64,000 nucleotides of DNA from Inhella sp. (GTDB lineage Bacteria > Pseudomonadota > Gammaproteobacteria > Burkholderiales > Burkholderiaceae_C), in the NCBI RefSeq assembly GCF_027532025.1, contig NZ_JAPZSY010000012.1, forward strand, positions 1 to 64,000, in the 5' to 3' direction. A program made the translations under genes and the position numbers. The notes beneath the pieces were generated by a model that saw nothing but the letters and a program-made list of their open reading frames with translations, had not been told where the DNA came from and ran no database searches. The stretch's first letter is position 1, and each line of letters starts with the position of its first letter. Shown piece after piece: positions 51,908-60,960 of this stretch.

Positions 51908-52219
51908 ATGGACGCCGTGTCCCCGACGATCATCAACCTGATCATCTTCGTGCTGGCCATCTACGTGGGCTACCACGTGGTGTGGAACGTCACCCCCGCG
52001 CTGCACACGCCGCTGATGGCCGTCACCAACGCCATCTCCGCCATCGTCATCGTGGGCGCCATGCTGGCCGCCGCACTGACCGAAACCCCGCTGGGCCGCG
52101 TGATGGGCGTGGCGGCGGTGGCCCTGGCCGCGGTGAACGTGTTCGGTGGCTTTTTGGTCACCCGGCGCATGCTGGAGATGTTCAAGAAGAAGGACAAAAA
52201 GGCCGGGGGCGCGAAATGA
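51908..52219 (+). CDS. pntAB: NAD(P)+ transhydrogenase subunit alpha (part 2, TM)
   Basis: IYVGYHVVWNVTPALHTPLMAVTNAISAIVIVGAML. Confidence 0.95.
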   Translation: MDAVSPTIINLIIFVLAIYVGYHVVWNVTPALHTPLMAVTNAISAIVIVGAMLAAALTETPLGRVMGVAAVALAAVNVFGGFLVTRRMLEMFKKKDKKAGGAK

Positions 52220-53655
52220 GCATGAACTTCGTCGTGCTGGCGTACTTGGTCGCCAGCGTCTGCTTCATCCAGGCCCTCAAAGGCCTGAGCCACCCCACCA
52301 CCTCCATCCGGGGCAATGTGTTTGGCATGGTCGGCATGGCCATCGCCGCACTCACCACCGTGGCCTTGATCGGCAAGCTGGCCGTCGACTTGGGCCAAGC
52401 CAACCCCTGGGGCGGCTTGGTCTACGTGCTGATCGGCCTCGTCGTTGGGGGGGGTCTGGGCGCCGTCATGGCGCAACGCGTCGAGATGACCAAGATGCCC
52501 GAGCTGGTGGCCTTCATGCACAGCATGATCGGCTTGGCGGCGGTGTGCATCGCCGTGGCGGCGGTGGTGGAGCCCTACGCGCTCATCCCGGGGCTGGCGC
52601 GCGGTGCCGAGATCCCGCTCGGCAACCGGCTGGAGCTGTGCCTGGGTGCGGCCATCGGGGCCATCACCTTCAGTGGCTCGGTCATCGCCTTCGGCAAGCT
52701 CAGCGGCAAGTACAAGTTCCGCCTGTTCCAGGGCGCGCCGGTGCAGTTCAAGGGCCAGCACGCGCTCAACGCCGTGCTGGGCTTGGCCATGCTGGGGCTC
52801 ATCGCCTACTTCATGGCCACCGAAAACTGGACGGCCTTCTTGGTGGTCTGCGCTCTGGCCTTCGTGCTGGGCGTGCTGATCATCATCCCCATCGGCGGCG
52901 CCGACATGCCCGTGGTGGTGTCCATGCTCAACAGCTACTCCGGCTGGGCGGCGGCGGGCATCGGCTTCAGCCTGGGCAACAGCATGCTGATCATTGCCGG
53001 CTCACTGGTGGGCAGCTCGGGCGCGATCCTGAGCTACATCATGTGCAAGGCCATGAACCGCTCGTTTTTCAGCGTCATTCTGGGCGGCTTTGGCGGCGAA
53101 GCGGCGGTGGCGCAAGGGGCGCAACAACAACGCAGCGTCAAGAGCGGCAGCGCCGACGACGCCGCTTTCATCTTGGGCAATGCCGAAACGGTCGTCATCG
53201 TGCCAGGCTACGGGCTGGCCGTGGCCCGCGCGCAGCACGCCGTGAAGGAGCTGGCCGAAAAGCTCACGCACAAGGGCATCACCGTCAAGTACGCCATCCA
53301 CCCCGTGGCCGGCCGCATGCCGGGCCACATGAACGTGCTGCTGGCCGAAGCCGAGGTGCCCTACGACCAAGTCTTCGAGATGGAAGACATCAACGGCGAG
53401 TTCGGCCAGGTGGACGTGGCCATCGTGCTGGGCGCCAACGACGTGGTGAACCCCGCCGCCATGGTAAAGGGCTCGCCCATCTACGGCATGCCCATCCTCG
53501 AGGCCTACAAGGCCAAGACCATCATCGTGAACAAGCGCTCGATGGCCGCGGGCTACGCCGGTCTGGACAACGAGCTGTTCTACATGGACAAAACCATGAT
53601 GGTCTTCGGCGACGCGAAGAAGGTGGTTGAGGACATGGTCAAGGCGGTGGAGTAG
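52216..53655 (+). CDS. pntB: NAD(P)+ transhydrogenase subunit beta
   Basis: IPIGGADMPVVVSMLNSYSGWAAAGIGF...VIVPGYGLAVARAQHAVKELAEKL...GRMPGHMNVLLAEA. Confidence 0.97.
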   Translation: MSMNFVVLAYLVASVCFIQALKGLSHPTTSIRGNVFGMVGMAIAALTTVALIGKLAVDLGQANPWGGLVYVLIGLVVGGGLGAVMAQRVEMTKMPELVAFMHSMIGLAAVCIAVAAVVEPYALIPGLARGAEIPLGNRLELCLGAAIGAITFSGSVIAFGKLSGKYKFRLFQGAPVQFKGQHALNAVLGLAMLGLIAYFMATENWTAFLVVCALAFVLGVLIIIPIGGADMPVVVSMLNSYSGWAAAGIGFSLGNSMLIIAGSLVGSSGAILSYIMCKAMNRSFFSVILGGFGGEAAVAQGAQQQRSVKSGSADDAAFILGNAETVVIVPGYGLAVARAQHAVKELAEKLTHKGITVKYAIHPVAGRMPGHMNVLLAEAEVPYDQVFEMEDINGEFGQVDVAIVLGANDVVNPAAMVKGSPIYGMPILEAYKAKTIIVNKRSMAAGYAGLDNELFYMDKTMMVFGDAKKVVEDMVKAVE

Positions 53656-53772
53656 GGGTTGCCCCCGCCAGCGCAACGTCTTGGTGGGGCAGGGTCGCAC
53701 TGGGGCCTGGGAGTCTGCGCGGCAGAAGGGATCCTGGCGCCGCGCCGCAGTGTCCGTGCGAAGATGTTGCCA

Positions 53773-54330
53773 ATGTCCAAGGATGCTTCGCTGCCTGACT
53801 CGGACGCCGTCCCGGGATGGGAGGCGGCCTATGAGGAGCTCAAGCGCATTGCCCACGCCCGCCTGCATGCCGCCGGTGGCGCTGCCGGCGCGCAAGGCCT
53901 GACCCAACTCAACACCACGGCCTTGGTCAATGAAACCTTTGTCCGCTGGGGCCACCGCGCCGACGCCAGTCGCTTCCCAAGCCGCGGGCATTTCTTCGCC
54001 TACGCGGCGCGGGTGATGCGCTCGGTGGTGGTGGACTTGGTGCGCGAACGCCAGTCAGAACGACGCGGCGGCGGCTGGCAAGGCGTGACACTGGGCCCCA
54101 CTTTGGACAACCAATTGGCCGCCCCCCAGGAGGAGGAAGCCCTGCAAGTGGACGAAGCCCTGAAGGCCCTTCAGGCGGTGGAGCCGCGGCTGGGCCAAGT
54201 GGTGGAAATGCGCTACTTCGCTGGCATGAGCGAGGCCGAGATTGCCGAGGTTCTGGGCCTGAGCGAACGCACCGTGAGACGCGACTGGGAAAAGGCCCGT
54301 GCCCTGCTGCGCAGCATGCTGGCCGACTGA
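53773..54330 (+). CDS. ECF-type sigma factor (TIGR02999/PF07638-like)
   Basis: LTQLNTTALVNETFVRWGHRADASRFPSRGHFFAYAARVMRSVVVDLVRER; sigma4 GMSEAEIAEVLGLSERTVRRDWEKARALL. Confidence 0.92.
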   Translation: MSKDASLPDSDAVPGWEAAYEELKRIAHARLHAAGGAAGAQGLTQLNTTALVNETFVRWGHRADASRFPSRGHFFAYAARVMRSVVVDLVRERQSERRGGGWQGVTLGPTLDNQLAAPQEEEALQVDEALKALQAVEPRLGQVVEMRYFAGMSEAEIAEVLGLSERTVRRDWEKARALLRSMLAD

Positions 54331-54405
54331 ATCTCCAGCCGAATGGCCCAGGGAAGGGCGGACATTGACCGCTTTCAGGCGCCTGACCCGTTGGCTTTAA
54401 AGGCC

Positions 54406-57192
54406 ATGAACATGCCCCTGCCCTGCCCGCCCGAACACTGGAGCGCCTTCTCCCTTCGGCTGGATGAAGCCATGGCCATGCCTGAGGCTGAGCGCGAGGC
54501 TTGGTTGGCCGCCCTGCCGGCGTCCGACGTTGTCCTCGCGCCCTACCTGGCTGCGGTGCTGCGCCACTTGAGCGCGCCCGAGACGGGCGCGCCCCCGCTG
54601 CATGCGCCCCGCCTGAGCCCCACCGCAGAGCACCGGCCGGGGGAGGCCGTTGGCCCTTACGAGTTGCTGGCGCCCCTGGGCGAGGGGGGCATGGGGACCG
54701 TCTGGCGCGCGCGGCGAGCCGATGGCGCCTATGCGCGCGAAGTGGCCTTGAAGTTGCCCCATGCCCACTTGCTGGTCGGCTCGGTGCGCGAGCGCTTCGA
54801 GCGCGAGCGCGACATCCTCGCGAGTCTGGTGCATCCCCACATCGCCACCTTCCTCGACGCCGGACTGAGCGAGCGCGGCCAGCCCTACCTGGCGCTGGAA
54901 CTGGTCAGCGGCCAGCCCATCACCACCCACGCGCAGCAACGCGCCCTGAGCGTGGCGCAGCGCTTGGCCCTGTTCGATCAGGTGCTGGCGGCCGTGGCCC
55001 ATGCCCACAGCCGCCTGGTGGCGCACCGCGACATCAAGCCGGCCAACGTGCTGGTCAACACTCAAGGCCAGGTGAAGCTGCTGGATTTCGGCATCGCCAA
55101 GCTGCTGCACGGGCAGGACGACGGGCTTGCGCTGACGCGCGAATCGTTGCCCGCGACGCCACGCTACGCCGCTCCCGAGCAGCGCAAGGGGGGCGTCATC
55201 ACCGTGGTCACCGACGTCTACGCCCTCGGGCTGATGCTTCACGAACTGCTCAGCGGGCAGGCGGCGTGGCCACAAGGCTGGAGGGAGGCGCAATCTCAGC
55301 CTCCGTTGCCTTCCAGCGTCGTGGCCGAAGCCGCACTGCGCCGCACGCTGAAGGGGGATCTCGATGCCATCGTGCACAAGGCCTTGCAGCCTGAGCCCGC
55401 GCAGCGCTATGCCAGCGTGGCCGCCCTGGCCGAAGACCTTCAGCGCTACCGCCTGGGCAGGCCGATTGCAGCGCGCCGCATCACGCCGTGGGTGCGTGCG
55501 GGCAAGTTCGTGCAGCGCCACCGCCTTCCCGCCGCGCTGGGCTTGGGCTTGGCCGCCAGCCTGCTGGCCGGCGTGGTGGGCGTGGCTTGGCAGGCGCACC
55601 AAGCGAGTGAGCAAGCCCGCCGCGCCGAGGCGGTGAAGAACTTCCTCATCTCGGTGTTTGAGGGTGCCGACCCCCGCCTGGCCGGCAACCGCGCTCGCGG
55701 CATGACCCCAGTGCGCGAATTGCTGGATCGCCATGCATCACGGATCGACACGGATTTCGCGACCGATCCGCAGCTGCGCATCGAGCTGCTGGGCCTGGTG
55801 GCCGCGCTTTACCGTGAGTTGGATGAACCCGCCGCAGCTCAGCGCTTCGCCGATCGGTTCCTCAACCTGGCCACAGAGCATCTGGGGCCACAACATGCTT
55901 GGGTGCTGAGTGCGCGAGTCGAGCGCCTTGCACAGGTGTACTCGCAAGGCGACCTCCCGGACTGCCGCTCCCTGGCCGCGCCGCTGGACGCGGAGATACG
56001 GCAGGCCGGACTGGATGCCAGCGAACTCCGTGCTGCATGGTGGTTGAACACGGCCTTGTGCCATGCCGACGCACCCGAGCGCGGGCCCGAGCGGCTGCGC
56101 TGGCTGACCCAATCCGAGGCGCTGTTCGCCCGTACGGCGCCGGGCAGCCGAGGCCACGTGACGGCGTGGGTGGAACTTGCCAACCTGCACAGTGCGGCTG
56201 GCCGTTTCGAACCGGCCCTTCAGGGCTTCCAGCGGGCACTCGCATTGGCAGAGTCCCAGCCTCGCCGCAACGAGGTGGAGTTGCAGACCTTGCACGGCAA
56301 CATGGGCTTGACCCTGCAACAGATGGGTCGCCTCGACGAGGCCGCTGCCGCCTACGGACGTGCAGCCGAGGTGGCCGAACGCACCGTCGGCGCGGCCCAT
56401 CCCACCAGTTGGGAGCCCCGTGCCAACCACCTGCGCACCCTGCACCTGGCCGGCCAGCGGGAGGCCGCATGGGCCTTGCTGCCCGAACTGCAAGCCGCCA
56501 TCGAGGCCGCCGAACAGCGTCCCGATGTGCGCGTGCTGATGGCCAACACCCGCGAGCACATTGGCGAACGCATGGCCGCTGAAGGCCGCGGCGCGCAAGC
56601 GCTGCCCTGGCTGCGCAGCGCCGTGGCGCTGCATGAGCAGTCGAGCACCTACCCCTTTGCCCACCGCCGTGCGCTGCGCCACCTGGGAGACGCGCTGGCC
56701 CGCGCCGGCGAGGAGTCCGAAGCGGGCCGCGTGCTGGCCGATGCACTGGCACGCTACGAGGCTGCCGATCCTGCAGGACGGCAAGCGGTGGTGGCGGCCC
56801 GTGAGCGCTACGCCCGCTGGCTGCTGGCGGCCGGGCAATCAGCGCAAGCAGGCGCGCAGTTCGAACGTTGCATCGCCGACGCCGAGTCCAAAACTTGGGC
56901 CCATGTGGCCCTGGCACAGGCGGGCGCCGCCCGGGTGGCACTGATGGCGGGGAGACTCCTTGATGCGCAGGCGCACAGCGCCCAAGCGCTGGCCACGTGG
57001 TCCACCGTGACGGGGTTTCGCGACGTGCGCATGCAGGCCTATCTGTGGCGCGTGCGCGCCGCCGTGCTGGAGCGCGACCCCAGCACCCGGCAGGAAGCCG
57101 GCGCGCTGTGGGCCAAGGCGCTGGCTGCCGCGCAGCGCACCGATGCCCCCGGCGCGGCCACGCTCACGCAGCCCCAGACGCTTCCGCTGTGA
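54406..57192 (+). CDS. Transmembrane serine/threonine protein kinase with C-terminal helical/TPR-like region
   Basis: LGEGGMGTVWRARRADGAYAREVALKL, VAHRDIKPANVLV, LLDFGIAKLL, APEQRKGG; TM LGLGLAASLLAGVVGVAW; long A/L-rich repeat C-terminus. ATG at 54343 is an alternative start. Confidence 0.93.
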   Translation: MNMPLPCPPEHWSAFSLRLDEAMAMPEAEREAWLAALPASDVVLAPYLAAVLRHLSAPETGAPPLHAPRLSPTAEHRPGEAVGPYELLAPLGEGGMGTVWRARRADGAYAREVALKLPHAHLLVGSVRERFERERDILASLVHPHIATFLDAGLSERGQPYLALELVSGQPITTHAQQRALSVAQRLALFDQVLAAVAHAHSRLVAHRDIKPANVLVNTQGQVKLLDFGIAKLLHGQDDGLALTRESLPATPRYAAPEQRKGGVITVVTDVYALGLMLHELLSGQAAWPQGWREAQSQPPLPSSVVAEAALRRTLKGDLDAIVHKALQPEPAQRYASVAALAEDLQRYRLGRPIAARRITPWVRAGKFVQRHRLPAALGLGLAASLLAGVVGVAWQAHQASEQARRAEAVKNFLISVFEGADPRLAGNRARGMTPVRELLDRHASRIDTDFATDPQLRIELLGLVAALYRELDEPAAAQRFADRFLNLATEHLGPQHAWVLSARVERLAQVYSQGDLPDCRSLAAPLDAEIRQAGLDASELRAAWWLNTALCHADAPERGPERLRWLTQSEALFARTAPGSRGHVTAWVELANLHSAAGRFEPALQGFQRALALAESQPRRNEVELQTLHGNMGLTLQQMGRLDEAAAAYGRAAEVAERTVGAAHPTSWEPRANHLRTLHLAGQREAAWALLPELQAAIEAAEQRPDVRVLMANTREHIGERMAAEGRGAQALPWLRSAVALHEQSSTYPFAHRRALRHLGDALARAGEESEAGRVLADALARYEAADPAGRQAVVAARERYARWLLAAGQSAQAGAQFERCIADAESKTWAHVALAQAGAARVALMAGRLLDAQAHSAQALATWSTVTGFRDVRMQAYLWRVRAAVLERDPSTRQEAGALWAKALAAAQRTDAPGAATLTQPQTLPL

Positions 57193-58428
57193 TCACACCG
57201 AGAAGAAGTCCAGCACCGCTGCCGAGCCCAGCGTGCGCAGCGGTGTGGCCCCGGCCGCGCCCTTGGCGAGGAATTCATCGAAGTCGTAGAGCTTCTTCTC
57301 CCACAAGCATTGCTTGCAGCCGGGCAGCCACTTGAAGCGCACCCAGCCAGCGAGCATACCCGGGTCGGTGGTGGCCCAGTTGTCAGGCGATCTGAACAGC
57401 GTTTGCGTGCGACCGTTGCTCAGCATCAGCACCAGGCGGCCAGCGGTTCGGCTAGAAGCAGGGTCGTCAGGCATCCACACCATCACGTCCAGGGTGACCG
57501 GGTTCACATCCAGCAAGTAGGCCGGTCCCCAGGCCAGCGTGTTGGGCACACCGGCGTTGTAAGTGCCGCCGCTCACCAAGTGCTGGGTCACGGTGATGGG
57601 GAGAAAGCGTTGAGCGATTTCGTATCGCGCAGGCACCACACCGGGCGCGCTGAGCAAGCGGCCTTGCGTCATCTCCGTGACTTCGCGGTTGACGAGCAGG
57701 GTGTCACCCACCCAGAGCGGCATCCAGCACTTCACCGAATCGCGTCCTGATCCCACCACGAACACCGGCGGCGCCGGGTCGACCTGCGGTCGGGCCGTCA
57801 CGGCACCGGTATCGGTATTCACCGCCATCGTGTAGCCGCCGAACACACCCACGCCATCGTTGCCAAGCATGGAGATGGACGCGAAGTTTTGCGGACAAAA
57901 GGTCAGTTCGTGCCGCGTGGCATGCCAGGCCATCGAGCCCAGGTTGCCCGCGCCCACATGGCGCTCGTTGCTGCCATCGGTGTGGATGACGCGAATGCCG
58001 GCGCCATCCCGGCTGTCGCCGCCCTTGTTGCTGAAGAAGGCCACGCGCTGCCCGTCGGGCGACCAGCGGGCATGCTGTGGAAAGTCGTCGGTGAAGGTCT
58101 TCACCACCTGCAGGTCGCTGCCGTCGAGCCGGCTGTGGGCCAGCACATAGGTGTTGCGCGAGGGGTTGGAGACAAAGCCCATGCGCACGGTGGACGAGGG
58201 TGGCACGGGGGGTGGCGGCGCAGGAGGAGGCGGTGGGGGCGGAGGCGGAGGCGGGGGCGGTGGTGCGGGCGCCGGCGGTACCGGGCCACTGGGGAGCGCA
58301 CTGTCGCCGCCCCCGCCGCCGCAACCGGCCAACAAGGCGGCACTGACGCTCAGCAGTGCGCGCCGTCGAGACAGGTCAAGACCAGGCGACCAGGTGGGTG
58401 GGTTGGGCGGTGGCAAGGTGGCAGACAT
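57193..58428 (-). CDS. Exported lipoprotein with TolB/PD40-like N-terminal repeat and 14-residue polyproline linker
   Basis: LLAGCGGGGG lipobox; SRLDGSDLQVVKTFTDDFPQHARWSPDGQRVAFFSNKGG (PD40-like). Confidence 0.75.
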   Translation of the reverse strand: MSATLPPPNPPTWSPGLDLSRRRALLSVSAALLAGCGGGGGDSALPSGPVPPAPAPPPPPPPPPPPPPPAPPPPVPPSSTVRMGFVSNPSRNTYVLAHSRLDGSDLQVVKTFTDDFPQHARWSPDGQRVAFFSNKGGDSRDGAGIRVIHTDGSNERHVGAGNLGSMAWHATRHELTFCPQNFASISMLGNDGVGVFGGYTMAVNTDTGAVTARPQVDPAPPVFVVGSGRDSVKCWMPLWVGDTLLVNREVTEMTQGRLLSAPGVVPARYEIAQRFLPITVTQHLVSGGTYNAGVPNTLAWGPAYLLDVNPVTLDVMVWMPDDPASSRTAGRLVLMLSNGRTQTLFRSPDNWATTDPGMLAGWVRFKWLPGCKQCLWEKKLYDFDEFLAKGAAGATPLRTLGSAAVLDFFSV

Positions 58429-58522
58429 GAGGATGGGACTGACCGATGTGAGTAGGACAAGGACACCAACGCGAACTCGCCGCCGAAGCGGACACGCCCG
58501 ATGAGTGGGGAGGCGCGTGCCT

Positions 58523-59662
58523 TCAGGGAGCCACGCCCACGGGCATCCACGCCTGAATGCGGCCCATCCCGTAGGCGAGAAAACCGATGTCGCCGGCATC
58601 GGCCAGTCGCCAACGCACCCACAACTCGCGTCGTGTGGCATCCACCCCGACCTCCAGGCTGTTCTTCGATCCTTTCGGCCGCTCCACGGCAAGCTGCCAG
58701 GCCACGGGTTGGGCATAGGGGGGCAGATCGAAGGTCCAGCGATCGCTGCCCTCCACGGGCGCGCCGCCGAGCTCCGTGTCCGAGACATGCACCGCTCGCA
58801 ACGGCACCTCCGGCCCGAAGGCGCTTTTGAAGCCCACACACTGCAAGCCCTGGCACGGCGGCGACGAACCGCCCGCATGGCCTTGGCACCAGCCGCGCAC
58901 TGCAGGCTGGGCAACGCGAGCGTCGCAACTCAGGCTGCGTGCTCTCGCTTCGATGTTCACCAACTCCCATTGGGGCCAAAACTGCGCCTCAGCGGAGGCC
59001 AGCAGGCCGCGCGCCGTGGTCAGGTTCACCGTCGCTCGACCGGGTGGTACCCCTCGGATGTCCGTCGGCATGGCCAGTTGCAACTGCGAGGGCTTCCAGT
59101 CCACCACTTGGGCGTAAAAGCTGCGCTCCTGAGCAGCGCCGAGACGCAACTCCACCCGGCCGACGCCGTTGCCCAGGCAATGGCCGCGCACGATGAACAG
59201 CTCCCCAGGCACCAGGCGCTCGCCAGAGGCCGGCTCAACGGCCGTGATTTCCGGCTGCGGTGCTGCAACTTGATCGCACACCTTCACGGCGGTCGCGGCG
59301 GCACCACCGACCAAGCGCTGACGCTGCGATGGCGCCGCAGCAAAGCCAGCACGTTGCAGCGCACCGGCCGCCGGGCGTGGCGGTGGCGGTGCCGCCTGCG
59401 ACAAGTGCTGGACTGCAGTGGTTTGACGTTGGCTGGGTGCTGTGTTGGCGCTGGAAACCAAAGGCGCGACACCGCTCGCCGCCTGCACCTGCGGTGTCAT
59501 GACCTGCATCTTGGTGGCCATGGGCGGGCGCGCAGCTGGGCTCGGCAAGGACGATGGTGCCGCCAGGCCCTGAGCCTGCGCGCTCAAGGCCGTCCACAGC
59601 AGCCAGGCCCCACTGCAGGCATGAATGCTGCGCATCGTTCGGGATGGAGTCGGGAGGTTCAT
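58523..59662 (-). CDS. Exported protein A of a paralogous six-Cys FWPxW pair (IPT/TIG-like?), unknown function
   Basis: Signal peptide; PGELFIVRGHCLG...AQVVDWKPSQLQLAMPTDIRGVPPGRATVNLTTARGLLASAEAQFWPQWE. Confidence 0.75.
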   Translation of the reverse strand: MNLPTPSRTMRSIHACSGAWLLWTALSAQAQGLAAPSSLPSPAARPPMATKMQVMTPQVQAASGVAPLVSSANTAPSQRQTTAVQHLSQAAPPPPRPAAGALQRAGFAAAPSQRQRLVGGAAATAVKVCDQVAAPQPEITAVEPASGERLVPGELFIVRGHCLGNGVGRVELRLGAAQERSFYAQVVDWKPSQLQLAMPTDIRGVPPGRATVNLTTARGLLASAEAQFWPQWELVNIEARARSLSCDARVAQPAVRGWCQGHAGGSSPPCQGLQCVGFKSAFGPEVPLRAVHVSDTELGGAPVEGSDRWTFDLPPYAQPVAWQLAVERPKGSKNSLEVGVDATRRELWVRWRLADAGDIGFLAYGMGRIQAWMPVGVAP

Positions 59663-59719
59663 GGGGTCTCGGTGGGCAAAGGTTGAGGGGGGAGCGCGTC
59701 GCGCGGGGTGGTCCTGCCA

Positions 59720-60475
59720 TCAGTTCGGCGGTGGTGCAAACCGCTCCGCCAACAAACGCACGCCTTCTTCGATCGCCTCGCGCAGCGCCGCGTCCAGGCT
59801 TTGCTTGCGGCTGCTGCTGTGTTGCACGTCGGGCGTGTAAGGGCTCACGGTCTTGCCACGCTGAGCCATCACGGTGCTCACCAACGCGGCCACACCGCTC
59901 ACTTGAAGGCTGCCGCCCTGCAGGGCTTTGCGCACATTCACTGCATCCACCACCTCGCCGGTCGCGGCCTCCACGATCTGGATGTCGAGCCCCAACTCAT
60001 CGCGGTTGGAACCACCCCCCAAGAGCAGGCCACCCACGCCCAGAGTTGTGGCGGATTGACGGGCGCTGGCATTGACCTCGCTGAGTTCAGCCTGAAAGAG
60101 GTACTCCGCGCCGCGCAAGGCCTGATCGTTGGCACGCCCACGGGCTTGGCCAGTGGCGGCAAGCTGCTTCTCCACCATCACGCTGCCCGCCAAGCGCGAA
60201 CGGTCCAGCACGCGAAAGCGCCCGCTCTTGACCAGCGCCGTCTTGAACATCTCGGTGCTCCCCCGAGCGGGCAGCTCGGGCAAAGCGCTGGTCACCTCGT
60301 ACAAGGCCACAGCCACTCGGGCCTCGGCGCTGCGCCGGGGCAATCGCTTCAAGGCCTGATGCGTCGGCGAGGCATCTTCTTGGGCGCGCGGCGCAGCACC
60401 GCAACCCACCAGGATGCCGGCAGTGGCCAAACCGGCGCCCAGACACAGGCGCCGCCGTGCAAGAGCGCGGCTCAT
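59720..60475 (-). CDS. CsgG/HfaB-like lipoprotein
   Basis: Lipobox ILVGCG; EMFKTALVKSGRFRVLDRSRLAGSVMVEKQ...AEYLFQAELSEVN...LDIQIVEAATGEVVDAVNVRKALQG, as in CsgG family. Confidence 0.82.
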   Translation of the reverse strand: MSRALARRRLCLGAGLATAGILVGCGAAPRAQEDASPTHQALKRLPRRSAEARVAVALYEVTSALPELPARGSTEMFKTALVKSGRFRVLDRSRLAGSVMVEKQLAATGQARGRANDQALRGAEYLFQAELSEVNASARQSATTLGVGGLLLGGGSNRDELGLDIQIVEAATGEVVDAVNVRKALQGGSLQVSGVAALVSTVMAQRGKTVSPYTPDVQHSSSRKQSLDAALREAIEEGVRLLAERFAPPPN

Positions 60476-60960
60476 GGCGCCACCTTGGGCAGGTTGGTGT
60501 AGCGGGTGCTGCCGCGCACCTCGCCAGCGACTTCACGGTAGGGCAACCCGGAGTTGCGGCCGATCCACACCCGGCTCACCACCGTGTCACCCCCCATGTC
60601 CGGGGCGTTGAAGCGGTAGACGTCGGTGGCCTCGCCCTCAAAGCTCTCGCCTGAGCCTTCGCGCGCGCAGGCCGTGAGCAAGCTCTGCGACCGCTCCGCG
60701 GCGCGACGCATCGCTTTGGTCTGGCCCGCAATGTTCTTCCAGGGCTCGCCGTCTGCGCGGTGCAGCCACTGACCGCCTTGCTTGATCGTCTCGGAGCGCA
60801 GGCCCGGCATCTCCTGCACCAAGTAGAAGGCCGCTGCATCCAGGCGCTTGACGCTGGCCTGCGCCACCCGGACGCAGTCCTGCGGCGCCGCTGCGCTGAT
60901 ACCGGGCGACCCAGCCAGCCACAGCAAGCAGCAAGCAGACAGACAGGGGTTGATGTTCAT
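60472..60960 (-). CDS. Small exported protein, unknown function
   Basis: Signal peptide MNINPCLSACCLLWLAGSPGISAAA; C-terminus VVSRVWIGRNSGLPYREVAGEV; ATGA overlaps with both neighbours. Confidence 0.75.
   Translation of the reverse strand: MNINPCLSACCLLWLAGSPGISAAAPQDCVRVAQASVKRLDAAAFYLVQEMPGLRSETIKQGGQWLHRADGEPWKNIAGQTKAMRRAAERSQSLLTACAREGSGESFEGEATDVYRFNAPDMGGDTVVSRVWIGRNSGLPYREVAGEVRGSTRYTNLPKVAP

Noticed and set aside
53659-53693. Terminator after pntB
   Set aside because: An imperfect hairpin (TGCCCCCGCCA/TGGTGGGGCA) exists but has no T-tract; not enough to call a terminator.
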